This document shows, in pieces, positions 15,658 through 24,114 of a stretch of 33,285 bases of DNA. The notes beneath the pieces were generated by a model. The model searched no databases, was not told the DNA's origin, and saw only the letters and a list, made by a program, of their open reading frames with translations. The stretch is taken from the NCBI GenBank assembly GCA_019359395.1, contig JAHHHK010000052.1, positions 1-33,285 on the forward strand, written 5' to 3'. Numbering within the stretch: position 1 is the stretch's first letter; each line of letters begins with the position of its first letter. Origin of the DNA: Komarekiella atlantica HA4396-MV6 (GTDB lineage: Bacteria; Cyanobacteriota; Cyanobacteriia; Cyanobacteriales; Nostocaceae). Position numbers and translations under genes: made by a program.

Positions 15658-16350
15658 CTAGATAAGACGTTGAGGCTCTAAGATTAAATCTACTGCAAAG
15701 CTTAGATCCTTAACAATTAAGTCGGGGTGGTAAAGTTCTAACTGAGTGCGATCGCGGATACCACACTCCACAGCCATCACCTTAACACCGTGTTTTTTAG
15801 CAGCGGCGATGTCCGCTTCTGTATCCCCCACCATCCAAGTATCAGCAGCGGGGGGAAGATCTGTTAATGCTCGTGCCATCAACAAAGGCTTATCTTCGAT
15901 GTCGCGGGTTTTAACATAGTCGTTACTGAGACAATAACAACGATTTTCTGGGAAAAATCTACCTAAATCGTATTTTTTAAAGGCATAATCTAGTTCCCAA
16001 ACCCGGCGCATAGTCATAACCGCCAAATCGACGCCAGCTTGTTGAATTTTTAACAGTGCATCTACAGCACCAGGTGCAAGGCTGTCATACTGGAAATAAG
16101 GTTCTGTATGCACTGTTTGCCGCCGCAACTGGGAAAATTCTTGTGCTTGGGTTTCGTCTAACCCAGAATTTAAGGCGATTTGTTTTTCGGGAATGCGCGA
16201 TCGCTTCATCTGCCAAAATTCCGCTTTAGAAAGTTCTCGCACTGGTTGATCTTGGTATCGAGTTTTTTCCAAACAGAATTGATAAACGCGGTAGTAGCGT
16301 TCAGAAACATCAATAATCGGGCCGTCGAAGTCAGTAATTAGTCTTAGCAT
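15658..16350 (-). CDS. HAD-family phosphatase
   Basis: 230 residues, soluble. Motif I DFDGPIID at residues 7-14 supplies the nucleophile and acid Asp pair. A helical cap runs over about 20-110. Motif II is VMTMRR, and motif IV GDTEADIAAAKKHG gives the Mg-binding acids, followed by VKVMAVECGI. This is a phosphoglycolate-phosphatase-like HAD hydrolase; the substrate is not evident. It follows the HPPD gene by 142 bases in the same direction and may share its transcript, but a functional tie to tyrosine degradation is not shown. Confidence 0.85.
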   Translation of the reverse strand: MLRLITDFDGPIIDVSERYYRVYQFCLEKTRYQDQPVRELSKAEFWQMKRSRIPEKQIALNSGLDETQAQEFSQLRRQTVHTEPYFQYDSLAPGAVDALLKIQQAGVDLAVMTMRRVWELDYAFKKYDLGRFFPENRCYCLSNDYVKTRDIEDKPLLMARALTDLPPAADTWMVGDTEADIAAAKKHGVKVMAVECGIRDRTQLELYHPDLIVKDLSFAVDLILEPQRLI

Positions 16351-16492
16351 CGGCGGGAAATGTTAATATTTATTAAAATTATCTCATCTGTGGGGCTATT
16401 TTTCGAGAGATAAACTGCACTATCAAGTTTGGCTAGGCGTTTTTTTAGAAACCTCTTTTTAAAAAGTAGGTAGATTTTGAATTTTGAATTGT

Positions 16493-17608
16493 TTAGCTGA
16501 GAGTACCGCGTTTAATTTGTTCGCTTTCAATGGCTTCAAATAAGGCGCGAAAGTTACCTTCCCCAAAACCTTGAGCTTGGGAACGGCGTTCAATAAACTC
16601 AAAGAAAAATGTCGGTTCATTAAAGATGGGCTGTGTAAAAATTTGCAGTAGTAGGGGTGCGGCATTTTGTACCTCTACGGGAGCATCTTCTTGCCAGTCT
16701 ACGAGAATTTCTTGTTGGGCGATCACCTCAATTTCTTGGTGTGATAGTGGCAGTCCTTGCCGCTGTTTTAGCCGTGAGTAGTAGCTGTTGGGAACTGAGA
16801 GTAAGGATAAACCATCGGCACGAAATTGAGCGATCGCGCTAATAAGATTGGGTGTTCGCAAAGCGATATGTTGAATTCCAGGCCCGCGGTTAACATCTAG
16901 AAATTCCTGAATTTGGGAATTGCTAGAAGCTGGCTCATTAATTGGCATCTGTACGCTACCGTTGCGCGAAACCATCACTCGGCTATGTAAAGCAGAGCGA
17001 TCAGTTTTAATTTTAAATACCTGTTGGGGTTGAAAATCTAAAATTTTTTCATACCAAGCCACAGCACGCTCTAAATCGCCTGCTGCTACGTTTAGCACTA
17101 TGTGATCTATGGCAGTAATCGCAGAGGAGGGGGTGGAAGATAAAGGGAAAATGAAGGGATAAGAGGAGGTGGCGAAGGAAGAATTGCCCCCCATCTCTCC
17201 TTCTTCTGTTTCACAGTGCCTTTCTATTAACGTATGAGTTAGCCCGCCCCAAGCGGAAATTTTACCCCACTTGAGGAATATATGACCCTCCTGATGTTCT
17301 TGGATGGGTTGTATAATTTCAGCATCGTGTGCTTGAGCTAGGGCGATCGCTGCTTCCACATCTTCGATAATGAAAGCGACATCTGCCACACCAGGCGGAT
17401 GCTGATGCAGAAACTTAGCCACTGGACTTGTGGGCAACAGCGGTGAAGACAGCAAAAAGCAGACAACACCACTTTTTACTACTTGCGTACAAGTGTGAAA
17501 TGAACTGATACTATCGGCTACTGCTTCAAAACCGAGATGGTGTACAAACCAATCCCGCCACACTTTGGCATCTTCTACATAAAAGTGAACATGGTCAATT
17601 TTTATCAT
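16493..17608 (-). CDS. hppD: 4-hydroxyphenylpyruvate dioxygenase
   Basis: 371 residues. It converts 4-hydroxyphenylpyruvate to homogentisate, the head group of tocopherol in cyanobacteria. Two VOC halves are visible: the N-terminal one opens with IDHVHFYVEDAKVWRDWFVH; the C-terminal catalytic one carries the three Fe(II) ligands His169 (AIDHIVLNV), His247 (GPGIQHIALRT) and Glu337 (FFFEFIERR). The linker at about 135-162 (EEGEMGGNSSF...) is Ser/Pro-rich and low in complexity. The C-terminal gate helix GFGEGNFRALFEAIE is present. It lies 106 bases after the SDR gene and before the HAD gene on the same strand. Confidence 0.95.
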   Translation of the reverse strand: MIKIDHVHFYVEDAKVWRDWFVHHLGFEAVADSISSFHTCTQVVKSGVVCFLLSSPLLPTSPVAKFLHQHPPGVADVAFIIEDVEAAIALAQAHDAEIIQPIQEHQEGHIFLKWGKISAWGGLTHTLIERHCETEEGEMGGNSSFATSSYPFIFPLSSTPSSAITAIDHIVLNVAAGDLERAVAWYEKILDFQPQQVFKIKTDRSALHSRVMVSRNGSVQMPINEPASSNSQIQEFLDVNRGPGIQHIALRTPNLISAIAQFRADGLSLLSVPNSYYSRLKQRQGLPLSHQEIEVIAQQEILVDWQEDAPVEVQNAAPLLLQIFTQPIFNEPTFFFEFIERRSQAQGFGEGNFRALFEAIESEQIKRGTLS

Positions 17609-17714
17609 AAGTTACGAAAATCCAGCACAACAGCTTATATATCTGTAAATTCTGCCTTTTTTGCTAGATTTTCAGGCCTTTCCTAAGCAAGAATTATGTA
17701 AGCACACTCTGATT

Positions 17715-18419
17715 TTAGAAGAACAGATGACTATCAGGTTGAATATTGATTTCCATTGGCACAGCTTGCGGTTCCGCAGAAAGGGCAAAGAAAATAGCAT
17801 TGGCAGCAGTTTCAGGACTAAGCATTTTTTTTCGATCTACCTTTAAATTCACGTTGTCCCAGAAAGGAGAATCTACCCCACCAAAGTAGAATAGCGTGAA
17901 CTTGATACCAAAACGCTTAAGTTCCTCTGCCATGCACTTGCTGAAACCGACGACGCCAAACTTGGAAGCAGAATAAGCCGCAGCCGTCGCCATCGAATGT
18001 TTGCCCAGAATTCCGATCACGTTACAAATATGACCAGACTTGCGCTTTTGCATTTCTTCAGCAGCCGCTTGAGTAGTGTAGAAGCTACCCTTTAAGTTGA
18101 CATCTAGCATCTTGTCTAAATCAGCTGGTTCCAGGTTGTTGTAGGGCTTGAGGATACCAGCACCCGCTGCATTCACCAAAACGTCGATTTGACCAAACTC
18201 AGCAATAGTCTTTTTTATTAAAGTGTCTACCTGTTGCGGATCAGTAATGTCGCAAGGAATGGTCAAAATTGACCCAGATAAATCATCTGCCAGTGTTGTT
18301 AAACAAACCGCATCTCTCGCCGTCAGTACCAACTGTGCCCCCGTGGGGGCAAGTTTGCGAGTTAAAGCTGAACCAATGCCGCCACTAGCACCGACAACGA
18401 CAATGACTTTATCTTGCAT
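17715..18419 (-). CDS. Short-chain dehydrogenase/reductase
   Basis: 234 residues, a classical SDR. Cofactor motif is GASGGIG (residues about 10-16), NAAG lies near 85-88, a conserved Asn is in VNLKGSF, and the catalytic Ser region (NVIGILGKHSM) is unusual: the usual Ser before Tyr is not obvious, with I/G where S is expected. The Tyr-Lys pair is in YSASKFG. It uses NAD(P)H on an unknown substrate. First gene in the minus-strand run SDR-HPPD-HAD; the gap to HPPD is 106 bases. Confidence 0.88.
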   Translation of the reverse strand: MQDKVIVVVGASGGIGSALTRKLAPTGAQLVLTARDAVCLTTLADDLSGSILTIPCDITDPQQVDTLIKKTIAEFGQIDVLVNAAGAGILKPYNNLEPADLDKMLDVNLKGSFYTTQAAAEEMQKRKSGHICNVIGILGKHSMATAAAYSASKFGVVGFSKCMAEELKRFGIKFTLFYFGGVDSPFWDNVNLKVDRKKMLSPETAANAIFFALSAEPQAVPMEINIQPDSHLFF

Positions 18420-18901
18420 TGTATTATTTATATTTATTTACATAATACCGAATTACAGAATAGGGTTGTGCGTAAGCTGCTAACTACTATTTGTTTGCTC
18501 ATTTGCGAGTTGTGGAAAGGAATTATATCTTGCACTACCTAGGATGTGGCTGATAGAGAGATTCTGGCAGTTTCATGAGTGAAAGGATCTGTGGTTGGAG
18601 ATCGCAAAGATGGTTAAACTTTTTCTTAAACGTATTGTTACAGATTGGTAGAATCACTAACTAGCTAAAATTATTAACAATTTATCCGCTGCACTGTCAA
18701 GGCTATTTCAACGTAAATATAAAAGATTCTTGCAGTTATATTAATTATTTTATATATTTTTACTTATTAAGTAAATAACTTTAAATTTGTGTTTTAAGTG
18801 GATTTACTATTTGAATTAAAAACATGAATAAATATAGTAGTTAATATATAACTTGATAAATCATTTGTTAAAGTTATCTACTTAATATAATACCAAGTTA
18901 A
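18420..18901. other. AT-rich divergent intergenic region
   Basis: 482 bases between the SDR gene and the XRE regulator gene. Strongly AT-rich near 18720-18900. No ORF or RNA gene was recognised; promoters of both neighbours should lie here. Confidence 0.45.
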
Positions 18902-19165
18902 ATGTCAATTCAAAAAAAAATAGTAATTCATCAGCCAGAAATAGGTCAATTTATCTATGAAATTCGGCTTTTAATGGGATTGACGCAAGAAGAGTTAGCT
19001 ATAATTATTGGTGTTACTTTTCCAACCGTTAATCGTTGGGAAAATGGACATACTAAACCTTCTAAATTGGCTGTACAGCAGATTGAATCTTTAGTGGGCA
19101 AGCTTGGTGAAAAAGGTCAAAAAATACTGGCTCAGTATAACCAAAAGATTTCAGACTTTGCTTAA
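18902..19165 (+). CDS. XRE-family helix-turn-helix regulator
   Basis: 87 residues. The HTH is clear: IYEIRLLMGLTQEELAIIIG followed by FPTVNRWENGHTKPSKLAVQ, a Cro/C1-type helix-turn-helix of about 55 residues. The short C-terminal helix EKGQKILAQYNQ may dimerise. No ribosome site is obvious before the ATG. It is the first gene of the plus-strand group that leads to the vWA and tubulin-like genes and may regulate them or itself. In other cyanobacteria such short XRE proteins also accompany restriction or helicase genes. Confidence 0.85.
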   Translation: MSIQKKIVIHQPEIGQFIYEIRLLMGLTQEELAIIIGVTFPTVNRWENGHTKPSKLAVQQIESLVGKLGEKGQKILAQYNQKISDFA

Positions 19166-19301
19166 TGTATTGATTCAAAAGCTAGGAGTTTAAAATTGTA
19201 TATCGCATTTACAATTCTACCGAATTAATTAAATTCTAATGTCGGTTTATACATGTCAATATTAGCTGGAATTAGCAATTTTTTATTAAGTAATAATTAA
19301 T

Positions 19302-19484
19302 ATGATATTAGGTTGCGAAATCATTACTGTAGAGTTCTTGCTTTTAACTCGAATGCAAAGAGAAGTAAAGGTATGGAATAGCAATGAATGGGTAGGCGGT
19401 ACACGCATTACATCTCAACTTCTAAATTACTGGTTTGAGGAAGACCAAGTTAGAAATAATATGCCAGGAGAAATTTATCAATGA
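19302..19484 (+). CDS. Small ORF, possible vestige of a DEAD/DEAH-helicase N-terminus
   Basis: 60 residues, stop overlapping the vWA start by four bases (ATGA), which would allow translational coupling. The stretch VKVWNSNEWVGGTRITSQLL followed by NYWFEEDQV reminds me of the region just before the Q motif in large DEAD/DEAH helicases of restriction-type defence systems, where a similar TR.T..LLNYWF block precedes FAQREA. The first residues (MILGCEIITVEFLLL) do not fit that pattern. It may be a remnant of such a gene or a small protein of its own. The vWA ribosome site lies inside it. Confidence 0.35.
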   Translation: MILGCEIITVEFLLLTRMQREVKVWNSNEWVGGTRITSQLLNYWFEEDQVRNNMPGEIYQ

Positions 19485-21313
19485 GTTTTAAATATTTCAA
19501 GCATTGGTTGAGATACTCTTCGATCCAAAGCATTGTTATTTTGGCTCTAATGTCGATTTTTCACCTGTCAACTGTATTAGCTCAGACTACCACGAAAGGG
19601 GGAATTGACTGGATTTTGGTAGTAGATACTTCTGCTTCAATGCGTGGTGTAGGCGGAACAAAAAATATCTTCGCTCAAGTCAAGAATTCGATTACCGAAT
19701 TTGTTAACACAGCCAGATTAAACGATACAGTTACTATCTATACTTTTGACAAAGATGTAACTCTAAATGCTACAAACTTTGCCATTAATAATAATCTAGA
19801 CCGAGGTAAACTCAAGCAAATAATTAGCTCACTACAGGCTGAGGGTATACGTACTCATACAGGCAAAGCAGTGCAAAAAGCGCTGCAACATTCTGCCCTT
19901 TTAAACCACCGTACTGATGCTCTTGGTCGCACTGTCAGCATAGTGTTTTTGACAGACGGAGTACAAGATGTGCGTGGTATTCCTAATCCTGTTCCTATCC
20001 CTAGTAATACCGAATTTTTACGCCAGCAACAATGCAAACCCTATATATTTTTTGTATCTCTAGGGCTAAAAGAACACGAAAAGCAGCTGAATGATTTTGC
20101 TAGTAATCCAGCACTTTGCGGGAAAGGACAGGTATTGCGAGATCCTGGAGGAGTTCAGCTAAATCAACTGGCTCAAAATATCCGACCAGTGCTGATTCAA
20201 CCCAAGCTTGATGTCACTTTACCCACCGCCAATTTGCAGCCGGTATTGCCCGGAACAATCAGTAAACCACTTAATATTAATAGCATCAGCAATGTCAATG
20301 CTAAGGTAAGTTTGCAACTCGAAGACCCTAGCCAAAATGGTATTCGCTTAATTCCACCTGATCGCACCATTGATTTAATTGCGAATAAAACAACAGTCAT
20401 TCCCGTGCGTTTGCAGATCCCAGCAGAAGCAAAGGGAGGTACTAGTAGCTTGCGCTTGGTGTTGACAATCGCAAATAAAGCGATCGCACCAATTACAGTT
20501 GACTGGCCTTTAACTATTAAGTCGAAACTACAAGTGCAACCTACAAAGATAGATTTTAGTTCTGTAGAAGTAGGCAAAACAACTAAAACCCAAACTTTAG
20601 TAATCAAGAGCAATATATCTGGAACGGCTAAATTGCAGTTGCAAGGCAATTCCAAAGACATTTCTGTGGTTGAACCTTCAGCAGCTATATCTTTGCAACC
20701 AGGAGAAACTAAAATTCCTGTGCAGTTACAGGTTGCTGATAGCAGTTTTGCAGGCGATCGCACTTTCACCTTAGTCCTGACCCCAGATAACCCGATTGCT
20801 AGCCCTATTAGTGCAGAAGTTCATCTACATATTTTGATGCCACTGTGGCGAAAAATAATTATTTGGTCGCTCTTGGTACTGCTGATATTGTTAATTGCCT
20901 TAATGGTAATCTGTTTGATTCAACGTAAAACCCCCTTGGAATTAATCGAAGATTTCCGCAATCGTAACCACTTAGAAGGAGCGCTGGTAGTGTTGGAACC
21001 ACTGCCACAATTGTCGGAAGACCAAGAGATTAGTTTGACTCATCAGCGTCAGAGTAAACTGTATTTGAGTAATTTGATACCAGCAATTGCTGCCACAAAT
21101 TCTGATGCCGAGTTAGTCACAGTTTGGCGAGCAGGCAAAAAAAATATAGATTTACACTGTTTGAAAGGTGTAATTTTTGTCAATACTAAAAAAATAAATA
21201 CAGATGAACTCTACGACGAGGACATCATTGAGATTGGCAACGTTAAGCTGCTATTTAACTGGATTGAACACCAAAGACCCTCTGAGACAAGCAGTGGGCA
21301 AACAAACTCTTGA
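19481..21313 (+). CDS. Membrane-anchored vWA protein with FHA-like cytoplasmic tail
   Basis: 610 residues. A signal peptide (residues 1-35, ending STVLA-Q) leads to a von Willebrand A domain at about 42-245 with a full MIDAS: DTSAS (49-53), Thr in IRTHTGKAVQ, Asp in VFLTDGVQD. Residues about 245-445 are beta-rich and repeat the pattern PGTISKPLNI / VEVGKTTKTQTLVIKS / LQPGETKIPVQL, so two Ig-like sandwich domains are likely. A transmembrane helix (about 458-482, IIIWSLLVLLILLIALMVIC) puts the rest in the cytoplasm. The tail ends with CLKGVIFVNTKKINTDELYD and IIEIGNVKLLFNW, the second half of an FHA-like fold, but without the usual SRxH residues. SD AGGAG precedes the ATG. The tubulin-like gene follows after 20 bases. 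Confidence 0.85.
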   Translation: MSFKYFKHWLRYSSIQSIVILALMSIFHLSTVLAQTTTKGGIDWILVVDTSASMRGVGGTKNIFAQVKNSITEFVNTARLNDTVTIYTFDKDVTLNATNFAINNNLDRGKLKQIISSLQAEGIRTHTGKAVQKALQHSALLNHRTDALGRTVSIVFLTDGVQDVRGIPNPVPIPSNTEFLRQQQCKPYIFFVSLGLKEHEKQLNDFASNPALCGKGQVLRDPGGVQLNQLAQNIRPVLIQPKLDVTLPTANLQPVLPGTISKPLNINSISNVNAKVSLQLEDPSQNGIRLIPPDRTIDLIANKTTVIPVRLQIPAEAKGGTSSLRLVLTIANKAIAPITVDWPLTIKSKLQVQPTKIDFSSVEVGKTTKTQTLVIKSNISGTAKLQLQGNSKDISVVEPSAAISLQPGETKIPVQLQVADSSFAGDRTFTLVLTPDNPIASPISAEVHLHILMPLWRKIIIWSLLVLLILLIALMVICLIQRKTPLELIEDFRNRNHLEGALVVLEPLPQLSEDQEISLTHQRQSKLYLSNLIPAIAATNSDAELVTVWRAGKKNIDLHCLKGVIFVNTKKINTDELYDEDIIEIGNVKLLFNWIEHQRPSETSSGQTNS

Positions 21314-21333
21314 ACAATATCACAGGAAAGTGA

Positions 21334-24084
21334 ATGTTAAGTCCCACGGTTGTGCGTCCCACGGTTGTTTTTCGTCCTACCGTTGTCATCGGATTAGGAG
21401 GAACGGGTTATGAAGTTGTACTCAAGCTTAAAAAGCGATTTATAGATGTTTACGGCTCAGTACCAGAAATTATTCGTTTTATTTCTATTGATACTACCGA
21501 AAACATCCAAGAACGAGAAAAATCACCTGATGGTACCAAAGTTGTTTTAGAACCTAACGAACTTTATGCTATATCCGTAGCAAATCCATTACCCTATACA
21601 CGTAACGACCATATCGCTGAATGGTGGCCTAAAGACATTTCAGCATCCAGCCTGATCAGTGGTGCGGGACAGATTCGGGCGCGGGGACGACTCGCCTTAT
21701 TTGCTAGAGTCGGTGATATTAAAGGTTTAATTGCTCAAGCAATCAATGCTGTACGCGAAATTCGCACTAGCAAACAAACATTTTCAGTAAACATTGAAGT
21801 TTCCAATCGTGATGGTGTTGAAGTTTTTATTGTTGGCAGTTTGGCTGGTGGGACGGGCAGTGGCACGTTCTTGGATGTGGCATTTTTAACACGAGAATAT
21901 CTCAATAATTTTTCTAATATTACGGGGGTATTTATTTTACCCAGAGTGTTTGCCAATATTCCCCAAACTCACTTGGTGAAGTCTAATGCTTATGGCGCTC
22001 TCAAAGAAATAGAACACTTTTGGGGATTGTCACCATCTAATAGCATTGAAATTGATTATGGTACTTCCAAGGTTAGAGCCGATCGCCCTCCCTTTGATGC
22101 TGTATTTTTAATTGACGGCGTGAATAAAAAGGGAACTGTAATTAGCCGTCCAGACGATTTACAAAATTTAGTTGCAGATGGGTTGTACATCCAGATTGGT
22201 TCTCAAATCGGTCTAGATGCTGCTAACGTTGCTGATAACATTCGCGCTTATTTAGCAACTGGTGAAAAAGTTCGCGGACGGAATATAAATTATTGTAGTT
22301 TTGGCTTTGCCACACTGACTTTACCTGTACAAGAATACGAGCGGATGAAACTTGAGGATGCTCAAAACTTGCTGAAAAATGAGTTGATGGCATCTACCCC
22401 AACAATCGATTTAGAAAACGAAATCGCGCGTTTTTTACAGGATTGCAAGTTAGCAGATGCTACTACTGTCCTCAATGCTTTGACTGAAAGCAATCAGGGC
22501 GCACAAATGAAATCCGAATTCCGAATTGGCGAAATGCGTTTTGATCGTACAGCTTTGCCGACGATCAAAGAACTCTACAAGCGGCAGTTGGATCAATTTG
22601 AGCAACGGACGGCTCAAGAATTGGGATTGAGTTTTTATCGCTTAGAGCAGACTTCAACTGCTGCGATCGCAACTTGTTGGGAGCGGAGTCTTAACCGTCC
22701 CAATGGACTAGCTTATGCACTCCAATTTTTTACCAAACTTTCTGAAAAACTAGATGAATTGCAGCAGAGCGTACAACGTAAGTCACAAGAGGCGCAATCC
22801 AGTTTCCATGCTTTAAAATTAGAAGCCCAAGAAGAAAAAATTAAAGAAGCCGCAGAAACTTGGTTCTCAAATAAGAACACTATTCAAGCCGCTTGCCAGA
22901 AGTACAAAGAACGGGCTGACCAAAAGTGGAAGATTTATTTACATTGGAAGCGGTGTGATAAAGCAGCTGAACTCTATGGTGTACTCCGGGCTAGGTTGGA
23001 AGAAATCCAAGAAAAGTGCCAACGTCTGCACAGCAACCTAGATAAAGTTTACCGAGATTTAGAACAGAGTTATAACGAGGTCAGCCGTCAAGGAAATAAC
23101 GACAATCCTTTTATTCATACTATTCAACGTGCCAATCTGCAATCGAAACGACCTAAAGTTACTGGCGAAGACTTTATCCGTTGGTATCGAGAACAGTCTC
23201 AAACATTGACTAATTGGCCTGAGAAAAAAGCTGAAGATGTCAAGGCTGATATCTTGGAATTTTTAAATGAGATTTACCGCCCTCTGACGAGTATGAGTGT
23301 TGAGCAGGTTTTGGCAGATAGCAATCCAGAAGATGCGGGACAAGATTTGCAACAACTTGGCAAACTCGCAGTTCCTCTCTGGCAGTATGAAGAATCGGAA
23401 ATACCAGCTCAACAGCAGCACGTAATTACAGAGTTTTATTACTACGGGGTTGAGAGTAGCAACACAGTTTTTAGCAATCCACCTCTTTCAAGTCGGATGC
23501 CTACAGGAAAAAATAGTCCTTCTTTCGTACCGACAGGCGAACCCCACAAAGTCACCCTGTTTCGAGTGGAAGTGGGTGTACCCTTATTTGCCTTCAACGG
23601 AATGAGGGATATGGAGCTAGCTTACTTAGATCCAAATAAAGTCTTCAAGCACTTAGACCGCAATTGGACAAACTTACCCAATTTAATTCCACCAGAAGAT
23701 GATGGTGGGGCGTTGCGTTGGTTTGCCTTAGCATTAGTACCCGAACCGTATAAATTGATTGTCAATCAGAGTAAAAAATATTTTGTTCATACAGAGCAAG
23801 CGCGAAGATTAGAAGGTCAAGTTTTGCCTTTGGGAGGCGATCGCAAGTCGGCATTTAGAGCTTTTAAAAGTAACTTGCGTCTAGTTAAAGAAATTGCTGA
23901 AAAAGTTGAAAGTATTACCCATCAAGACAAAGACAAAGCCAAATTGACTCTGGAGAGTTACATCAACCAACTCAATCAGCATTTAAGCAAAGAAGGCAAA
24001 GTTGATTCCCAGATTAAAGAACAGGTGGAAATGGAAATCCAGGAAATTGAAGCATATTTAGAAGATTTGGATGTGATTATCTAG
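21334..24084 (+). CDS. Tubulin/FtsZ-like GTPase family protein
   Basis: 916 residues. The N-terminal half has the tubulin/FtsZ-type layout: PTVVIGLGGTGYE (glycine-rich first loop, residues about 14-25) and SLAGGTGSGTFLD with the GGTGSGT signature (about 171-177), followed by ILPRVFANIP and KSNAYGALKEIEHF. A later conserved block is KVRGRNINYCSFGFATL (about 313-329). This fits the bacterial tubulin-like family (Tubulin_2 type), predicted to bind GTP and possibly polymerise. Residues about 440-620 are highly helical and charged, probably coiled coil; the C-terminus is helical. No membrane segment. The N-terminus carries PTVV three times. SD AGGAAAG; it lies 20 bases after the vWA gene and 30 before the next, so one operon. 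Confidence 0.87.
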   Translation: MLSPTVVRPTVVFRPTVVIGLGGTGYEVVLKLKKRFIDVYGSVPEIIRFISIDTTENIQEREKSPDGTKVVLEPNELYAISVANPLPYTRNDHIAEWWPKDISASSLISGAGQIRARGRLALFARVGDIKGLIAQAINAVREIRTSKQTFSVNIEVSNRDGVEVFIVGSLAGGTGSGTFLDVAFLTREYLNNFSNITGVFILPRVFANIPQTHLVKSNAYGALKEIEHFWGLSPSNSIEIDYGTSKVRADRPPFDAVFLIDGVNKKGTVISRPDDLQNLVADGLYIQIGSQIGLDAANVADNIRAYLATGEKVRGRNINYCSFGFATLTLPVQEYERMKLEDAQNLLKNELMASTPTIDLENEIARFLQDCKLADATTVLNALTESNQGAQMKSEFRIGEMRFDRTALPTIKELYKRQLDQFEQRTAQELGLSFYRLEQTSTAAIATCWERSLNRPNGLAYALQFFTKLSEKLDELQQSVQRKSQEAQSSFHALKLEAQEEKIKEAAETWFSNKNTIQAACQKYKERADQKWKIYLHWKRCDKAAELYGVLRARLEEIQEKCQRLHSNLDKVYRDLEQSYNEVSRQGNNDNPFIHTIQRANLQSKRPKVTGEDFIRWYREQSQTLTNWPEKKAEDVKADILEFLNEIYRPLTSMSVEQVLADSNPEDAGQDLQQLGKLAVPLWQYEESEIPAQQQHVITEFYYYGVESSNTVFSNPPLSSRMPTGKNSPSFVPTGEPHKVTLFRVEVGVPLFAFNGMRDMELAYLDPNKVFKHLDRNWTNLPNLIPPEDDGGALRWFALALVPEPYKLIVNQSKKYFVHTEQARRLEGQVLPLGGDRKSAFRAFKSNLRLVKEIAEKVESITHQDKDKAKLTLESYINQLNQHLSKEGKVDSQIKEQVEMEIQEIEAYLEDLDVII

Positions 24085-24114
24085 CCCCGTAGTCTACGTT
24101 TTCAGAATGTTTTT

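Noticed and set aside
20197-20769. Minus-strand 190-codon frame
   Set aside because: Antisense to the vWA gene, which has well-defined domains; a composition effect.
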